Shown piece after piece: positions 54,651 to 64,000 of a stretch of 64,000 bases of DNA. Made by a program: the position numbers and the translations under genes. The stretch's first letter is position 1. The number at the start of each line of letters is the position of its first letter. Origin of the DNA: Allacma fusca (lineage: Eukaryota > Arthropoda > Collembola > Symphypleona > Sminthuridae); NCBI GenBank assembly GCA_947179485.1, contig OX359247.1:12438588-12502587 (forward strand), read 5' to 3'. The notes beneath the pieces are model-generated. The model ran no database searches. It was not told the DNA's origin and saw only the letters and a list, made by a program, of their open reading frames with translations.

Positions 54651-57524
54651 AACAGTCCTCATTAGACCCCATTAAAAATCCTGAGTTCGGATTTTCTTCC
54701 TTTAGCCTCATCCATTTCGTCATTGTGCTCACAGAGAGCTCACTTGGGCAGAGGCACAGATATATATGTACATAATTATTCATTTCAGTGTTCTTTCCTT
54801 CCGGCCACATTAAAAGTGAAGAGAAGTATTTAGTATAGAAGGAGCATTATAATAAGAGAGGATAAAAAGGACGAGGACTCCTTGATTCATAGCATGCCTG
54901 ACTAGACTCCCTCATGCTTCGCTACCATTCCTTTCTGTAGTCTCACTACATATTTAACGAATCACATCACAACCCCGGTTGAGCTCAGTAAATAAAATAA
55001 ATCCAGATGTTCAGCGGCAATGATGCTTAAAATTATCGAATATTCATAAAGCCTCTGCCTGTAGGATGTCTGTGTTTACAGTATGTGTGTACATAATAAT
55101 TACATAGGTATATGTAAGTATACATACTCCCATATTTGCTCAGCATAATGTAGAACCCTTTCGGAGTAAAAGATTCCACTGTATCTACATGAAACTATTA
55201 TAGTATATGAAAGCAACCTTGGTATCGTACCAGCACTGAATAAATTATATGCTTATTAGAAACGCTCTTAAAAATTAAAATTTAAAATCAATGCATATAT
55301 TATAAAAGCACAGACATGGAGTTAAAAATTCCATCCTGAATATAATTTTCTGCACGACCGAATGAGAATGTAAGCATTCAATTGTAAATTATTGGTAGAT
55401 ATAGATAGTTATAGATGGATAGATACACAGGAGAGAGAAAAAAAAATAATATCGAATTCATTCCAAATACACTACCCTTGAAGTTTTATGTACATGAATT
55501 TACACTTTTTTCTTCTTAATGAGCAGACCTCATAGAGGTTTACATTTCCTTTTCAGGTGCAGGGTGTCACTGATTATAACCACAGGTAAACTTGTACAAT
55601 TTCCACCAGACAGCTCTCAGGGTACAGAAGATACGTAGTACGAAAAAACTTATATATAATATCTAAATCTATACATACTTATATATGTAGGTATAAATAT
55701 ATCTATCTAAGAACGAGTGACAAAAACACCGCAGTGGAGAATAAAAGAATAGATTACTCTAACAAATAAAAAAAATCGGTATAATACAACCATGACATTT
55801 ATGAATAAAAGGCGTTGATATGGATACAACGTATCCATTCCAACTCCAGTTTTTTACACATTCATGGCTTCTGAATTTCTTCCCTCATATACTAATAATA
55901 ATAATTATTATTGGGAAAAACCTACAGATACATTTAATGCTAATGGACCTAAATATAGAAATACAGCCTGTGTGTGTGATGGGAGGTGATACGTACATAT
56001 GTACTAGTACGTACCTCAAGCTCAATCCGGGATGTTTTCTATGCGCTAAAAATGTGAGGAGCTTAATTTAGTAGTGGTAGTGATTTGAAATTTTCAAAGG
56101 TTCAATAGCAAGGTAAGAGAATTATTACACAATGAGAAAAATCAGACACGTAAGATCGCAACAGGGTGGCCGTTCTTAAACCAACGAGGCATTCATTCAA
56201 ATTCACACCATCACATGACATTGCATTCCTAACGATCTTGACAACGGAGTTGAACATTCATTCAATTCGGAATTACTTTATTTCGTATTGTCTGCAACTA
56301 TAGTCACGGCTAAGCTTTTATTTTCACCTCTCCAACAGTTAAACTCAGAGTCAGCCACGTCAATACAGGGATATACAGAAATGTGTACATACATACCTAT
56401 ATATATACACGTGCCAGAAGAACGCATAAAAAACTCAGTACGGACGTATAATGTAATTGTAAGAGCGTGTGTATATAAGGACACAATGCTATAGATAGAT
56501 CTTATACACATAAAGTGTAAAAATAAATAAATGCTATTAAAAAAGCTTCGAAAAAAAATTTCACAGTTGAGCAGTTAGTGTCATTATTATTATTATTGTC
56601 ATTATTATTCTCAACATACACAAATACCTCATTCATTCGTAGCTCTCTTGGCTCTTATGTACGTGGACGTCCATACACATAAGCCTTTTGTTCGAGCTCC
56701 AAATCCCATCTTGTATGTATGTATGTGTCTGTGTGTACTCAAAGATTCCAAAACGTAAATACGTGAAGACAATTTTGGGCAAGTACAGACATTCTTTATT
56801 TGGTGGATGAGGGTATGTACGTCTGTAGGATCAGGCACGATCCTTCCTTCGTAATACTAACAATAAGAACGATGTTCCCTTAAGCAAGCCTAGGGTTTGA
56901 TCACACAAATACAAATCTTGCCTTCATTACAGCCACCAAATCAAACAACCTACGGTTTCCCTCAGCAGTGTATCTGTGCTGATAATACTACTTGATCCCT
57001 ATCTCTGCATCTACCTTCAACCCCACTTTGGGCTGAAGGAGAAAAAAAAGGATTGATTTCCTGTTCAGATTAAATTACTAGATAAGGAATGTTCTGAAAG
57101 GGAAAGAGCATACCTCTTTACGCATTTAGAAAAATCACAGAGGAAATACATAAGCTCAATGCTATTATTCCAGTAAATTTATTCAACTGGATACACGATA
57201 CATTTAGAAGCTGGGATTTATGTAAGGTTCCATTACAAGTACATACTTTAGGTACTGACTACTGACAGATAAAATTCACTGAAATGAATCCAGGAATTCC
57301 ATAAACTGGATGGCCTAAAATAATATAAAACCAGTATGTGTAAATATTTACATACATACACAGCCGTCATAGTTTTGTACTTCACCTAGCATCCTAAATA
57401 AAAGGATGTGATTACACAAACCGAGCGGATTTCCAGGACTATCACACAAAATCAAATTGCAAATTACTGAAAATAAAATCCTTGCATAAAATATATACTC
57501 ATGGACCATAACATAAGCGAAGTC

Positions 57525-57546
57525 AGAGAGAGAGAGAGAGAGAGAG
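57525..57546 (+). repeat. (AG)11 microsatellite
   Basis: Perfect AG run. Confidence 0.9.
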
Positions 57547-58422
57547 GATGAATATGTATACTAAAATCTTGTTCTTGTTCGCATCAGATTTTCCTGCCAC
57601 CACTTTATCCCGAATCCCTCTCTGCAATTTTGACAAATGCTGTATGTACATACACAGAGATACGTATACCATACAGCCCATTTCTTTAATCACGGGGTCC
57701 AACGAGCCGAGTGGATTCCCCACAACCCAAGATTGAGATCATATTATAATCTTTGTTATATTTTTTTTTAGCAAACTAGATTCGAGGGTAGATTATATGG
57801 GTTCAATACTGTGCAAGCTCAAGCACACATGCTGGCATTTTGGTAGGGATTAAATTCCTCCACAGATTAAATCACAGGGGTAAACTTAGCTGGTTTCCAA
57901 TGATACAGGACAATTACAGTGTACAATTTAACAACAGGGTTTGAAATGCTACAAGCCACAATTTTGGGAGTACCACGGCATGAGTACTGCAGAATATGTT
58001 AACGTGGGGAGATCCGCTGGGAAACACCACCTCAAGCTGGGATAATGCGCTAAAATTATGGTAAAATATAAAAAAATGAAGGCCAGAGAAATATAATCAT
58101 ATTTTTTTCCACACCCCAAAAAATATGACAAACCTGGTTCCTTCATTACTGGAGAAAATGGCTAATAATGTAGACCAGGGGTGCATGTCACAGTTGTAAA
58201 CTAGAAACAGCATTGTATGATGTAGTCATCTAAAAAACATATAATGTAGATATGCATGGTCCTTAATATAGGTAATACTGTCTGTTGGAGCAAAATTAGC
58301 GCTACATTTTTAAAAAGCATTTTGGAATCTTTCCCTGGACCTAGAAATAACTTTTTTGAGCTACCAGAACGTGCACAATAAAACAAAATAGCAACAGGAT
58401 GCACATGAAATAAAAATTAAGG

Positions 58423-58443
58423 GAGAGAGAGAGAGAGAGAGAG
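58423..58443 (+). repeat. (GA)10 microsatellite
   Basis: Perfect GA run. Confidence 0.88.
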
Positions 58444-58673
58444 CGAGGAAAAAAAACTTTTTTATACCCTACCATACGATCCCAACGCTTACATTACAGA
58501 GCACATTGCATAGTGCAATGTCTTTGTCGAGTGAGCTGAAGGCCAAAGCAAAAACCTCTGTTGAAGTCTCTCCTTTAAACTCCTCCAATTATATTTTACG
58601 TTACTTGTACATGTGAATCATGTTATGTGCCATGTAAGAAGTTACTACATGTAAGTTTTTCCTCTCCTTTCAG

Positions 58674-58877
58674 CTACCACACAATGGATTCCCACTGCAC
58701 ACAAATACTCCCAACCCAGATACTGACTGACGGGAAGAGAGATGTGAGGAGAACCCATGTTATGACGAAAATACAAACCAAACTCAAGTCTCAAGTTGGA
58801 TCAGCCAAGTGCTTAAATTCAACAGGGGCAAGTCATCATAATAATAAAATAGAGCCCAAGGCGCAATCATTCATATG
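58674..58877 (+). other. exon-like segment with acceptor and donor motifs
   Basis: A strong pyrimidine tract and acceptor (TTTTTCCTCTCCTTTCAG) precede 204 bases that are open in one plus frame and contain an ATG at 58684; ATATG|GTAATT follows. The peptide ends KIEPKAQSFIW before TAA. It has no recognised family. It could be an exon of a non-coding or unannotated plus-strand transcript antisense to the presumed minus-strand unit. Confidence 0.15.
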
Positions 58878-58879
58878 GT

Positions 58880-60840
58880 AATTCTGACTTGGCGTTTTCC
58901 TTTATGTGTGCATATCCAATCCTCCGTTTCGTACTGGCGTGCATCCTTTTGTCGGACTTTTAATGCTCTTACACAGCTGTACTCGATATCTCATATAGGT
59001 ATAAAACAACATATGTGTGATACACGTAAGAAAAAGAGAGAGAGAGAGAGAGCACATCTTTAAATCCTCAATCTTACATAATTTGAGCTCAGGAAAGAAC
59101 CATTAGCACCATGCATAATAATAATGCAAAATGAAGAGCAGGCATGAGTAACGTATGTAAGGTTACCCAAAGCGTAACTCTTTTGAGCGTGATTATCCTA
59201 ATCTTAACTGATCTCATGATGCGCAAAAACCTACTCACACCTTACCTTCCTCGTTGGCTCTTTGACGCAGAAACAAAGCCCCCACTGGATACATGCACAG
59301 GATAATTTACAGGAAAAATAAGATCCCCATGTTTTAATTAATTAAGAAGAAAAAATAAGGTACGCTCATATATTCCTGAAAGGCATGCTTCTACCACCAC
59401 CGATACATAAGCCCTAGACAAATCCAAGGAGCAAAACTCAGATTTTTCTCCCTTTAATACTCTGCCAGAAATGCAGTTTAAGTATGTGGTAGGAGTGGTA
59501 AACGTACAAATATCGGTTTATTTATTCTTCATAGAAGCACCCATACTTCTTTGCCCTTGCTGAAAAAAATAGCATAAAACTACAAGCAAGATAGTACTTA
59601 GCATCGTTACGACAAGCACATGTTGTTGAAACTGAGCCAATGGGGATCCTACAAAATACATTTCATACACACACACACACACACCACCACCAGCACACAT
59701 GAGGAATTCATTCATACATTGTAATAACATCAAGAGTAATAAATTCTCAATTACATGATAAGTATAATACGGATATGTCATGAAACTTTCAAGTATTGAT
59801 ACGTCAAAGATTTAAAGTTAAATGGACCCCCGTACAGAACCGATGACGACTGACTGAGGGTGTAAGTGCTTTCGTGTCACTAATTGCAATTCATTTTGAT
59901 GACTGAATTATCCTCCGTACAAACAAACTGACTGTTTCGAGAGTATCTTGTAATATTTTTGTAGACACAACACGCAGCAGTCCACATGTCACTGTACCAT
60001 CAAGCATCATTCAGGAACTATCTGTACATACCCCAATGGAAGATTTCATTCAAGCTGGGAGCATTTCCCTGTTGTTTTAAAACTAGTACATTACAACCAA
60101 CATTATCCATATCTACAGACCATTAAGAACATCACATAATCGAACTTACCACTCATGATCCAAATTTCAACGCCGTCATTCCCAGCTAATCTCCAGTCAT
60201 TAGGGACTCATTGAGATTTTAATTTCAGCATCCGACTCCGTACTCTCACAGTCTAAATACACACACAAAAGTCTCAAACGGAATGGAAGAACATTCAAAA
60301 TATATGCACACGTTCAAGTAAATCTTTCCACACACATAAAAGTCACCCTACAAGTTTAGCCCCACAGCATGTACCCAGTACGAATACTATCTAATTGTAA
60401 GTACAAGGAACTTTTCCACAACTAAATCAACATCTAATTCGAAAACTGTCGAACCCAAGCCTTCCTCCAATTCTTCACCAACTTGTCTCTCTCTCTCTCT
60501 CTCCACCAACTGATTTACTCCGAAAACTCTGTACTTTTGAGTAAGTAACTTCCAACCCGAGAAAAAAAGATTTTCAAACTTATTCCCAACTCTGTCAACA
60601 TCCTTTTTCACACACACATATCTCCCCCAGACGATTGTCTACACCCTCAGAGAGAGAGACAGAGTCCTACCCAAGAATTTACCATTTAATAAAGTCTTCC
60701 ACTTGTAAAATACCAACTTTTCAAAATTACTCACACATTTGTCACTCCGCCTATCTTCACATCCCTCACAGAATCATTCAATTTCCCTCGAAATTTTCTT
60801 GAACTCACAAATCTCCCCAAATGTTGATTCCCACGCCCTA
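58880..60840. other. non-coding stretch with extreme C over G on the plus strand
   Basis: No gene is recognised. From about 60.2 to 60.86 kb the plus strand is very G-poor (hand count for 60781-60840: 20 C, 5 G), so the minus strand is rich in G and T. This looks like the first kilobase of an intron transcribed leftwards from the donor at 60868. It includes a (CT) tract at 60486-60502 and an AC tract at about 59666-59685. Confidence 0.45.
59246..59294 (-). other. candidate small exon with good donor
   Basis: Minus strand: ATG at 59294-59292 opens 16 codons (MYPVGALFLRQRANEE plus one base) and runs into a near-consensus donor GAAG|GTAAGG (exon end 59246). An acceptor-like TATCCAG ends at 59285, so a 39-base internal or leader exon is equally possible. 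The phase-1 donor is compatible with the acceptor-like CTCAG at 20995 before the SIPA1L exon, but the join is hypothetical. Confidence 0.2.
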
Positions 60841-60865
60841 TCCAACAACAACTGACAATAGACTC

Positions 60866-61060
60866 ACGAGGGAGGGGAGAAAGTGAAGAAAAAAAACGTC
60901 CGAAGAAGGAGAAACTCTTAAAATGTAAATGTCACCAATTTAAATCCCCCAAGATATATTTATTTACCCTTGAAGACAACAATCCAAGTTGGAATGCCAA
61001 TAAATAAAACACTTGGCGGAGAAACAAAACACCACGTGTGCTGGTAATATCGGAAGGATT
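60866..61060 (-). promoter_or_regulatory. candidate first exon and promoter of the leftward transcription unit
   Basis: On the minus strand a pyrimidine-rich leader (…CTTCACTTTCTCCCCTCCCTC) runs directly into a donor-like GTGAGTC (GT at 60867-60866). Sequence on the intron side switches at once to G/T-rich, C-poor. A CACGTG E-box word lies at 61033-61038. No clear TATA box is seen. This is the likeliest transcription start for a minus-strand transcript in the right part of the window, perhaps the 5'-most leader exon of the SIPA1L unit, but linkage over 40 kb is inferred. Confidence 0.3.
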
Positions 61061-61194
61061 CCTTTACTTATCGCAGAGCTGATGTGTCCCCAATACAAAA
61101 ACGCCTTTATATAATATAATGGTCGTTCTTCGGGAATCAAAATTTCAAGTCACTGAAAATGTCACTATACAATCCAACGAATATTTTATCCCTT

Positions 61195-61212
61195 TATATA
61201 TATATATATATA
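61195..61212 (+). repeat. (TA)9 run
   Basis: TA run in the presumed divergent-promoter spacer. It may serve as a TATA-like element but is more simply a microsatellite. Confidence 0.85.
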
Positions 61213-61507
61213 GCTCCTCAAAAAACAAATTTTTTTTGAACTACATACTGTCAATTGTGTACTCGTTCGTAAACAAGCACCCACAATAATAATACAGTCT
61301 CCGCGGTTTATCCACACAATGTCTAGTTTAACACATGGAACGTCACATGCTTCTCCTCTGCCCCTCAAATACACACTGAATCCAAACCTCCTCTGGATGA
61401 ACGTTCACATGCATGAGGATAGCTCAGCCTCGATCGCGGTCCCTCAATCCACCCACTATCATTATACACTAAAAGCCCTCCTCAGCTCCCCTTCCTCTCA
61501 TTGAGGA

Positions 61508-61523
61508 CTATGGAGCTCCATAG
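61508..61523. repeat. 16-bp perfect palindrome
   Basis: CTATGGAGCTCCATAG equals its own reverse complement. It lies at the putative left edge of the 61.5-63.2 kb element. Confidence 0.85.
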
Positions 61524-61661
61524 CTCAAGATCACTTCTGTATTTACATATTCCTAGTAGTGCTATTATAATAGAGCCTGTACGTATACTTACATATGGAT
61601 AGAGGCAATATAGCAGGTTCTGTTGTTAATATTAAGTAAAAAGCCTTTGGAGCTTCGAGCT

Positions 61662-61682
61662 CCCTCACGATTGCGGAGCTAC
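61662..61682 (+). repeat. left arm of 21-bp inverted repeat
   Basis: CCCTCACGATTGCGGAGCTA followed by C. Its reverse complement with one mismatch lies at 63164-63184. Just before it, GGAGCT-TCG-AGCTCC could form a small hairpin (61649-61663). Confidence 0.85.
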
Positions 61683-62250
61683 TAAAAGCACAGCAGGCAG
61701 TTGTGCTGCAAAAGTCGAAATAAGTATGCCGAACGGTCAAAATTGCTACAAGGAGATGTGCCTGAAAGAGCTACACGCAGCACAACAAGCTTACTGTTGT
61801 AGCTGCTTGTAAGTACTGCATAGTATAGCAGCGCGCATACTTGTGGCAATCACATTTCCTAGTACTTATTTACATTATAATTGACGGTATATTCCATAAA
61901 ATTATATTTTAAAATGTGCCAACGGCGAGTATGCTTGGTTGGGCTCCTACATAATATAATGATAAGTATATGCCAAGTTGCTATAATGGATTATATTGAC
62001 TGGAACTACTGGAAAAGATGTAGATATATTTTTAATGAGTATTATTTAATATCCATTGAACCATTAAATGCACAACAGTAATGACATAGATAATATATAT
62101 ATAAATATACACCACATGTAATAAACCCTCAGAAATTATTGCTGGAATAGTGAACATTTCATAAATATACAACAATATAAATAGCGATTTCTCGAAACAA
62201 CGAGATTGACTAAACAAGCAAAAATGTGAATTAACAATGTAAATTTAAAA

Positions 62251-62274
62251 TGCCACTATGCATGCATAGTGGCA
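62251..62274. repeat. 24-bp perfect palindrome
   Basis: The half-site TGCCACTATGCA is followed by its exact reverse complement with no spacer. The centre is GCATGCAT-like, as in the second palindrome 340 bases to the right. Confidence 0.9.
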
Positions 62275-62590
62275 ACGCGTGTCTTTTATTGTCTATATAA
62301 AAATATTCCGGTTCTATCTCTTGGGTTTTTTATTCCATGTTGTTCATAATCCGAACGGTAGGTCTGCAATATGAACCGGATAACAGACCCTTATATGTCC
62401 CATTTTAGCTGAAATAATAAATAATAGCTGAAATAATAAAAACAATAAATTTAAAACAGCTACAACTAAGACAAATACAATATTTCTGGAAGGCGTGATT
62501 TAATGAATAATATATTACAAAATCGGCTTATACACCAGAGTCAATAAAAATGAACAACAGCTAAAATAAATGCCAACTATTATTAACCCC

Positions 62591-62620
62591 TGAAGCCGCC
62601 GTGCATGCATGACGGCTTCA
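62591..62620. repeat. 30-bp near-palindrome
   Basis: Outer arms TGAAGCCG and CGGCTTCA are exact complements and the centre is TGCATGCA. Two of the fifteen pairs are mismatched (one would be a G-U pair in RNA). The shared centre with 62251-62274 suggests a common origin or function. Confidence 0.85.
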
Positions 62621-63163
62621 TTTTCTTCTTTACCAGAATTTTTATAAATCCGCAACTATTAAATACTATATACCCAATGAGGTCACAACAACGGGGCTAC
62701 ATATATAGTATTAAATGCACAGTTAAAAACTAAACTTAATGGCTTCAATTCTTTTCCATGTAAAATATTGAGGTAAAACCCCATAAAGATTCTGCGAATG
62801 TACGTACACAATTTGAAACAAAGGCCTAAACCGTTACAGAAAAGAAAGTAAGGTCATCCCGCTTAAATTCCAGTATATAAGTAATCTATTACGCAGCCAA
62901 GGCATTATGCGTCTTATTTTTATCGTTAAAAGTACTAAGTGAAGGGATACTTCGATATAGCTACTTCGAGTATTTGTTTCCCTATTGACTGGAACATGCT
63001 GCAAATTATACTTACGTATGCTGAGCAAGCATGCCACGTTTTGCAATACAACCGTACTTGTACTGCTTTGCATCCTACTCCAAGTAGGCATACGTACTAT
63101 TATGCTGTGGTATAGCAATATTGCGAGTGTATTGCTACCTCGTATGATTCTCTGTAGCTTCAT

Positions 63164-63184
63164 GTAGCTTCGCAATCGTGAGGG
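63164..63184 (-). repeat. right arm of 21-bp inverted repeat
   Basis: The minus strand reads CCCTCACGATTGCGAAGCTA followed by C, differing from the left arm at one base (A for G). The arms are about 1.48 kb apart. Confidence 0.85.
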
Positions 63185-63300
63185 CTATGGCTTTCTCATA
63201 CTTTTATAAACGTCCCATTGAATTCCATTGAAGCAAAAGCATGAACGAAACCTACCTATGTGATCTCACTGAAACTGAAAGGTCCGCCTTTGACTGAACT

Positions 63301-63413
63301 TTATTCATTGTACAGTTTTTGATTACGCAATGGTTCGAATCCAAACCCTCCACCACATTCTCAGTCACACATCTGAAGCCATCTTCACGGGATTTCTGAA
63401 AGCTTGTAAGTAA
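63301..63413 (+). other. candidate first coding exon of a rightward gene
   Basis: After an acceptor-like TTATTCATTGTACAG (ends 63315) or a start site further left, an ATG at 63330 opens 27 codons ending TAA at 63413. A good donor T|GTAAGT lies at 63405/63406, so splicing would remove the stop. The peptide begins MVRIQTLHHILSHTSEAIFT and has balanced codon use, unlike the AT-rich surroundings. It is not recognised. The plus strand becomes strongly G-rich just after this donor, as expected inside a rightward transcript. A short upstream ORF or chance remain possible. Confidence 0.3.
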
Positions 63414-64000
63414 TTTTTCCATCATAGATTAAATCGCAATGACACTAGAATATGTGGATCATTCCACTCAAGACGTTAGAAGTAGAGCTGTGGGACTGAA
63501 ATAGAATTGTTTTTTTAAAATAGATAGTAGTATGAGTCCCTGATTGTGAGAGCTGAGGTTTGGATGTACTTATAGTGAAGATAAACCCGAGAGAATTTTT
63601 ATTGGGGGCTTGGAAGAAATCTAAGTATATAATTTCGTTATAGGATGGAGAGTGGAAGAATTGAAGTTTTAACGTGTTGTGTGGATGGATTTTGATATTC
63701 AAGTATTAAGAACGTGAGCTGCATGGTTCTGGGATACTACGACTTTGGTGTGTAGACCCGTGGACCCGTTTGTGTCGATGAGTGTGGGGATTGTGCCGTG
63801 CCTGTTTGAAATCATCGAAGAAGAGACGGAGACTGATGAGGTGATGATGATTTGTGGGTCCTGTTAATTGAAATAGTTCCTTGGACATAGTCTGTGTGAA
63901 GAACGGGAGAGGAGATCCTTGTGGCCTGTGGTGAAGTGAGCTGAAATATAGTCAATTTAAGGTGAGTATTAAGGATATTAGGTAATTACTTGGGATTTTT
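63414..64000 (+). other. G-rich presumed transcribed region of a rightward gene, with donor at 63961
   Basis: The plus strand is strongly G over C (hand count 63601-63660: 19 G, 3 C), the reverse of the region left of 60.9 kb. At 63700-63961 sequence is more GC-balanced and unique, ending in a consensus donor TTAAG|GTGAGT (exon side ends 63961). This could be an alternative leader exon. Several short frames over 63706-63888 are open on both strands and none is recognisable, so I make no coding call. Confidence 0.3.

Larger units (their letters stand above)
53550..58670. other. non-coding stretch with a few unique islands
   Basis: AT-rich sequence with TACATA words and AG/CAT tandem repeats. 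Islands without microsatellites occur at 54340-54520 (exon-like) and 57760-58400. The latter has two minus-strand open frames (57949-58146 and 58201-58404) of no known family and could be a decayed transposon, but I found no paired ends. Confidence 0.4.
61506..63192. mobile_element. candidate non-autonomous DNA transposon with inverted repeats and palindromes
   Basis: A microsatellite-poor segment of about 1.7 kb. An inverted 21-bp pair (61662-61682 and 63164-63184) matches at 20 of 21 positions; its core is CCCTCACGATTGCG. Sequence around both arms is dense in GCTAC/GTAGC/TAGCAATA-type words. A 16-bp perfect palindrome (CTATGGAGCTCCATAG) sits at 61508-61523, and CTATGG recurs at the right edge (63185-63190). 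Two palindromes centred on GCATGCAT lie inside (62251-62274, 62591-62620). No transposase is visible and target-site duplications were not found, so edges are approximate. The alternative is ordinary intergenic sequence between divergent genes. Confidence 0.4.

Noticed and set aside
57760-58400. Possible hAT-type transposon because of a CCAGGGGTG end-like word at about 58173
   Set aside because: No inverted partner end, no target duplication and no transposase-like frame could be found.
62834-63175. 113-codon minus frame in the candidate element as a transposase
   Set aside because: No catalytic DDE-like spacing or known domain; it overlaps the repeat-rich right arm and is probably chance.
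63330-63345. GGTTCGAATCC word resembling a tRNA B-box
   Set aside because: No A-box, no T-stem pairing and no acceptor stem at the right distance; not a tRNA.

Overview
AT-rich animal DNA with long non-coding stretches, very many short tandem repeats and exactly one protein-coding segment I can identify. The simple-repeat vocabulary (TACATACATA/TATGTATGTA, AC/GT, AG/CT, TAAGTATA) together with a spliced SIPA1L-family gene containing Ser/Gly/Asn/Thr/Gln runs suggests an arthropod. A crustacean with long introns, such as a caligid copepod, would fit, but the species is an inference and is not proven by the window. I see no bacterial-style operon, rRNA, tRNA, CRISPR array or coding retroelement.

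The identified gene lies on the minus strand. Positions 20941 down to 19167 hold one large exon (591 whole codons plus two bases) encoding the N-terminal half of a signal-induced proliferation-associated 1-like (SIPA1L/SPAR-type) Rap GTPase-activating protein. It ends in a clear splice donor (AG|GTGAGA). The split codon would give Ser if the next exon starts with C or T, which matches the family's LxxSCPxFRNEIGG junction. The RapGAP and PDZ domains are not in the window, so the following intron is at least 19.2 kb long. Upstream, 20942 to about 60.9 kb looks like 5' flank and/or introns of the same transcription unit. The plus strand there is mostly C-rich and G-poor, as expected for the non-coding side of a minus-strand transcript.

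At the right end this skew reverses. Up to about 60.87 kb the plus strand is very G-poor; from about 63.4 kb it is strongly G-rich. Donor-like sites face outwards on each side: minus-strand GTGAGT at 60867, and plus-strand GTAAGT at 63406 and GTGAGT at 63962. The simplest reading is a divergent gene pair with its promoters between about 60.9 and 63.3 kb. That spacer contains a repeat-poor segment (about 61.5-63.2 kb) with 21-bp inverted repeats 1.5 kb apart (20/21 identical) and two palindromes centred on GCATGCAT. It may be a non-autonomous DNA transposon.

Elsewhere I record the larger microsatellites, a 30-bp perfect palindrome at 25987-26016, a hairpin at 9063-9091, possible alternative first exons at about 32.77, 59.25 and 60.87 kb, and several short exon-like open segments whose reality I cannot settle. 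No recognisably new molecular system is evident. The least explained items are the divergent-promoter spacer with its palindromic element and the isolated perfect palindrome.
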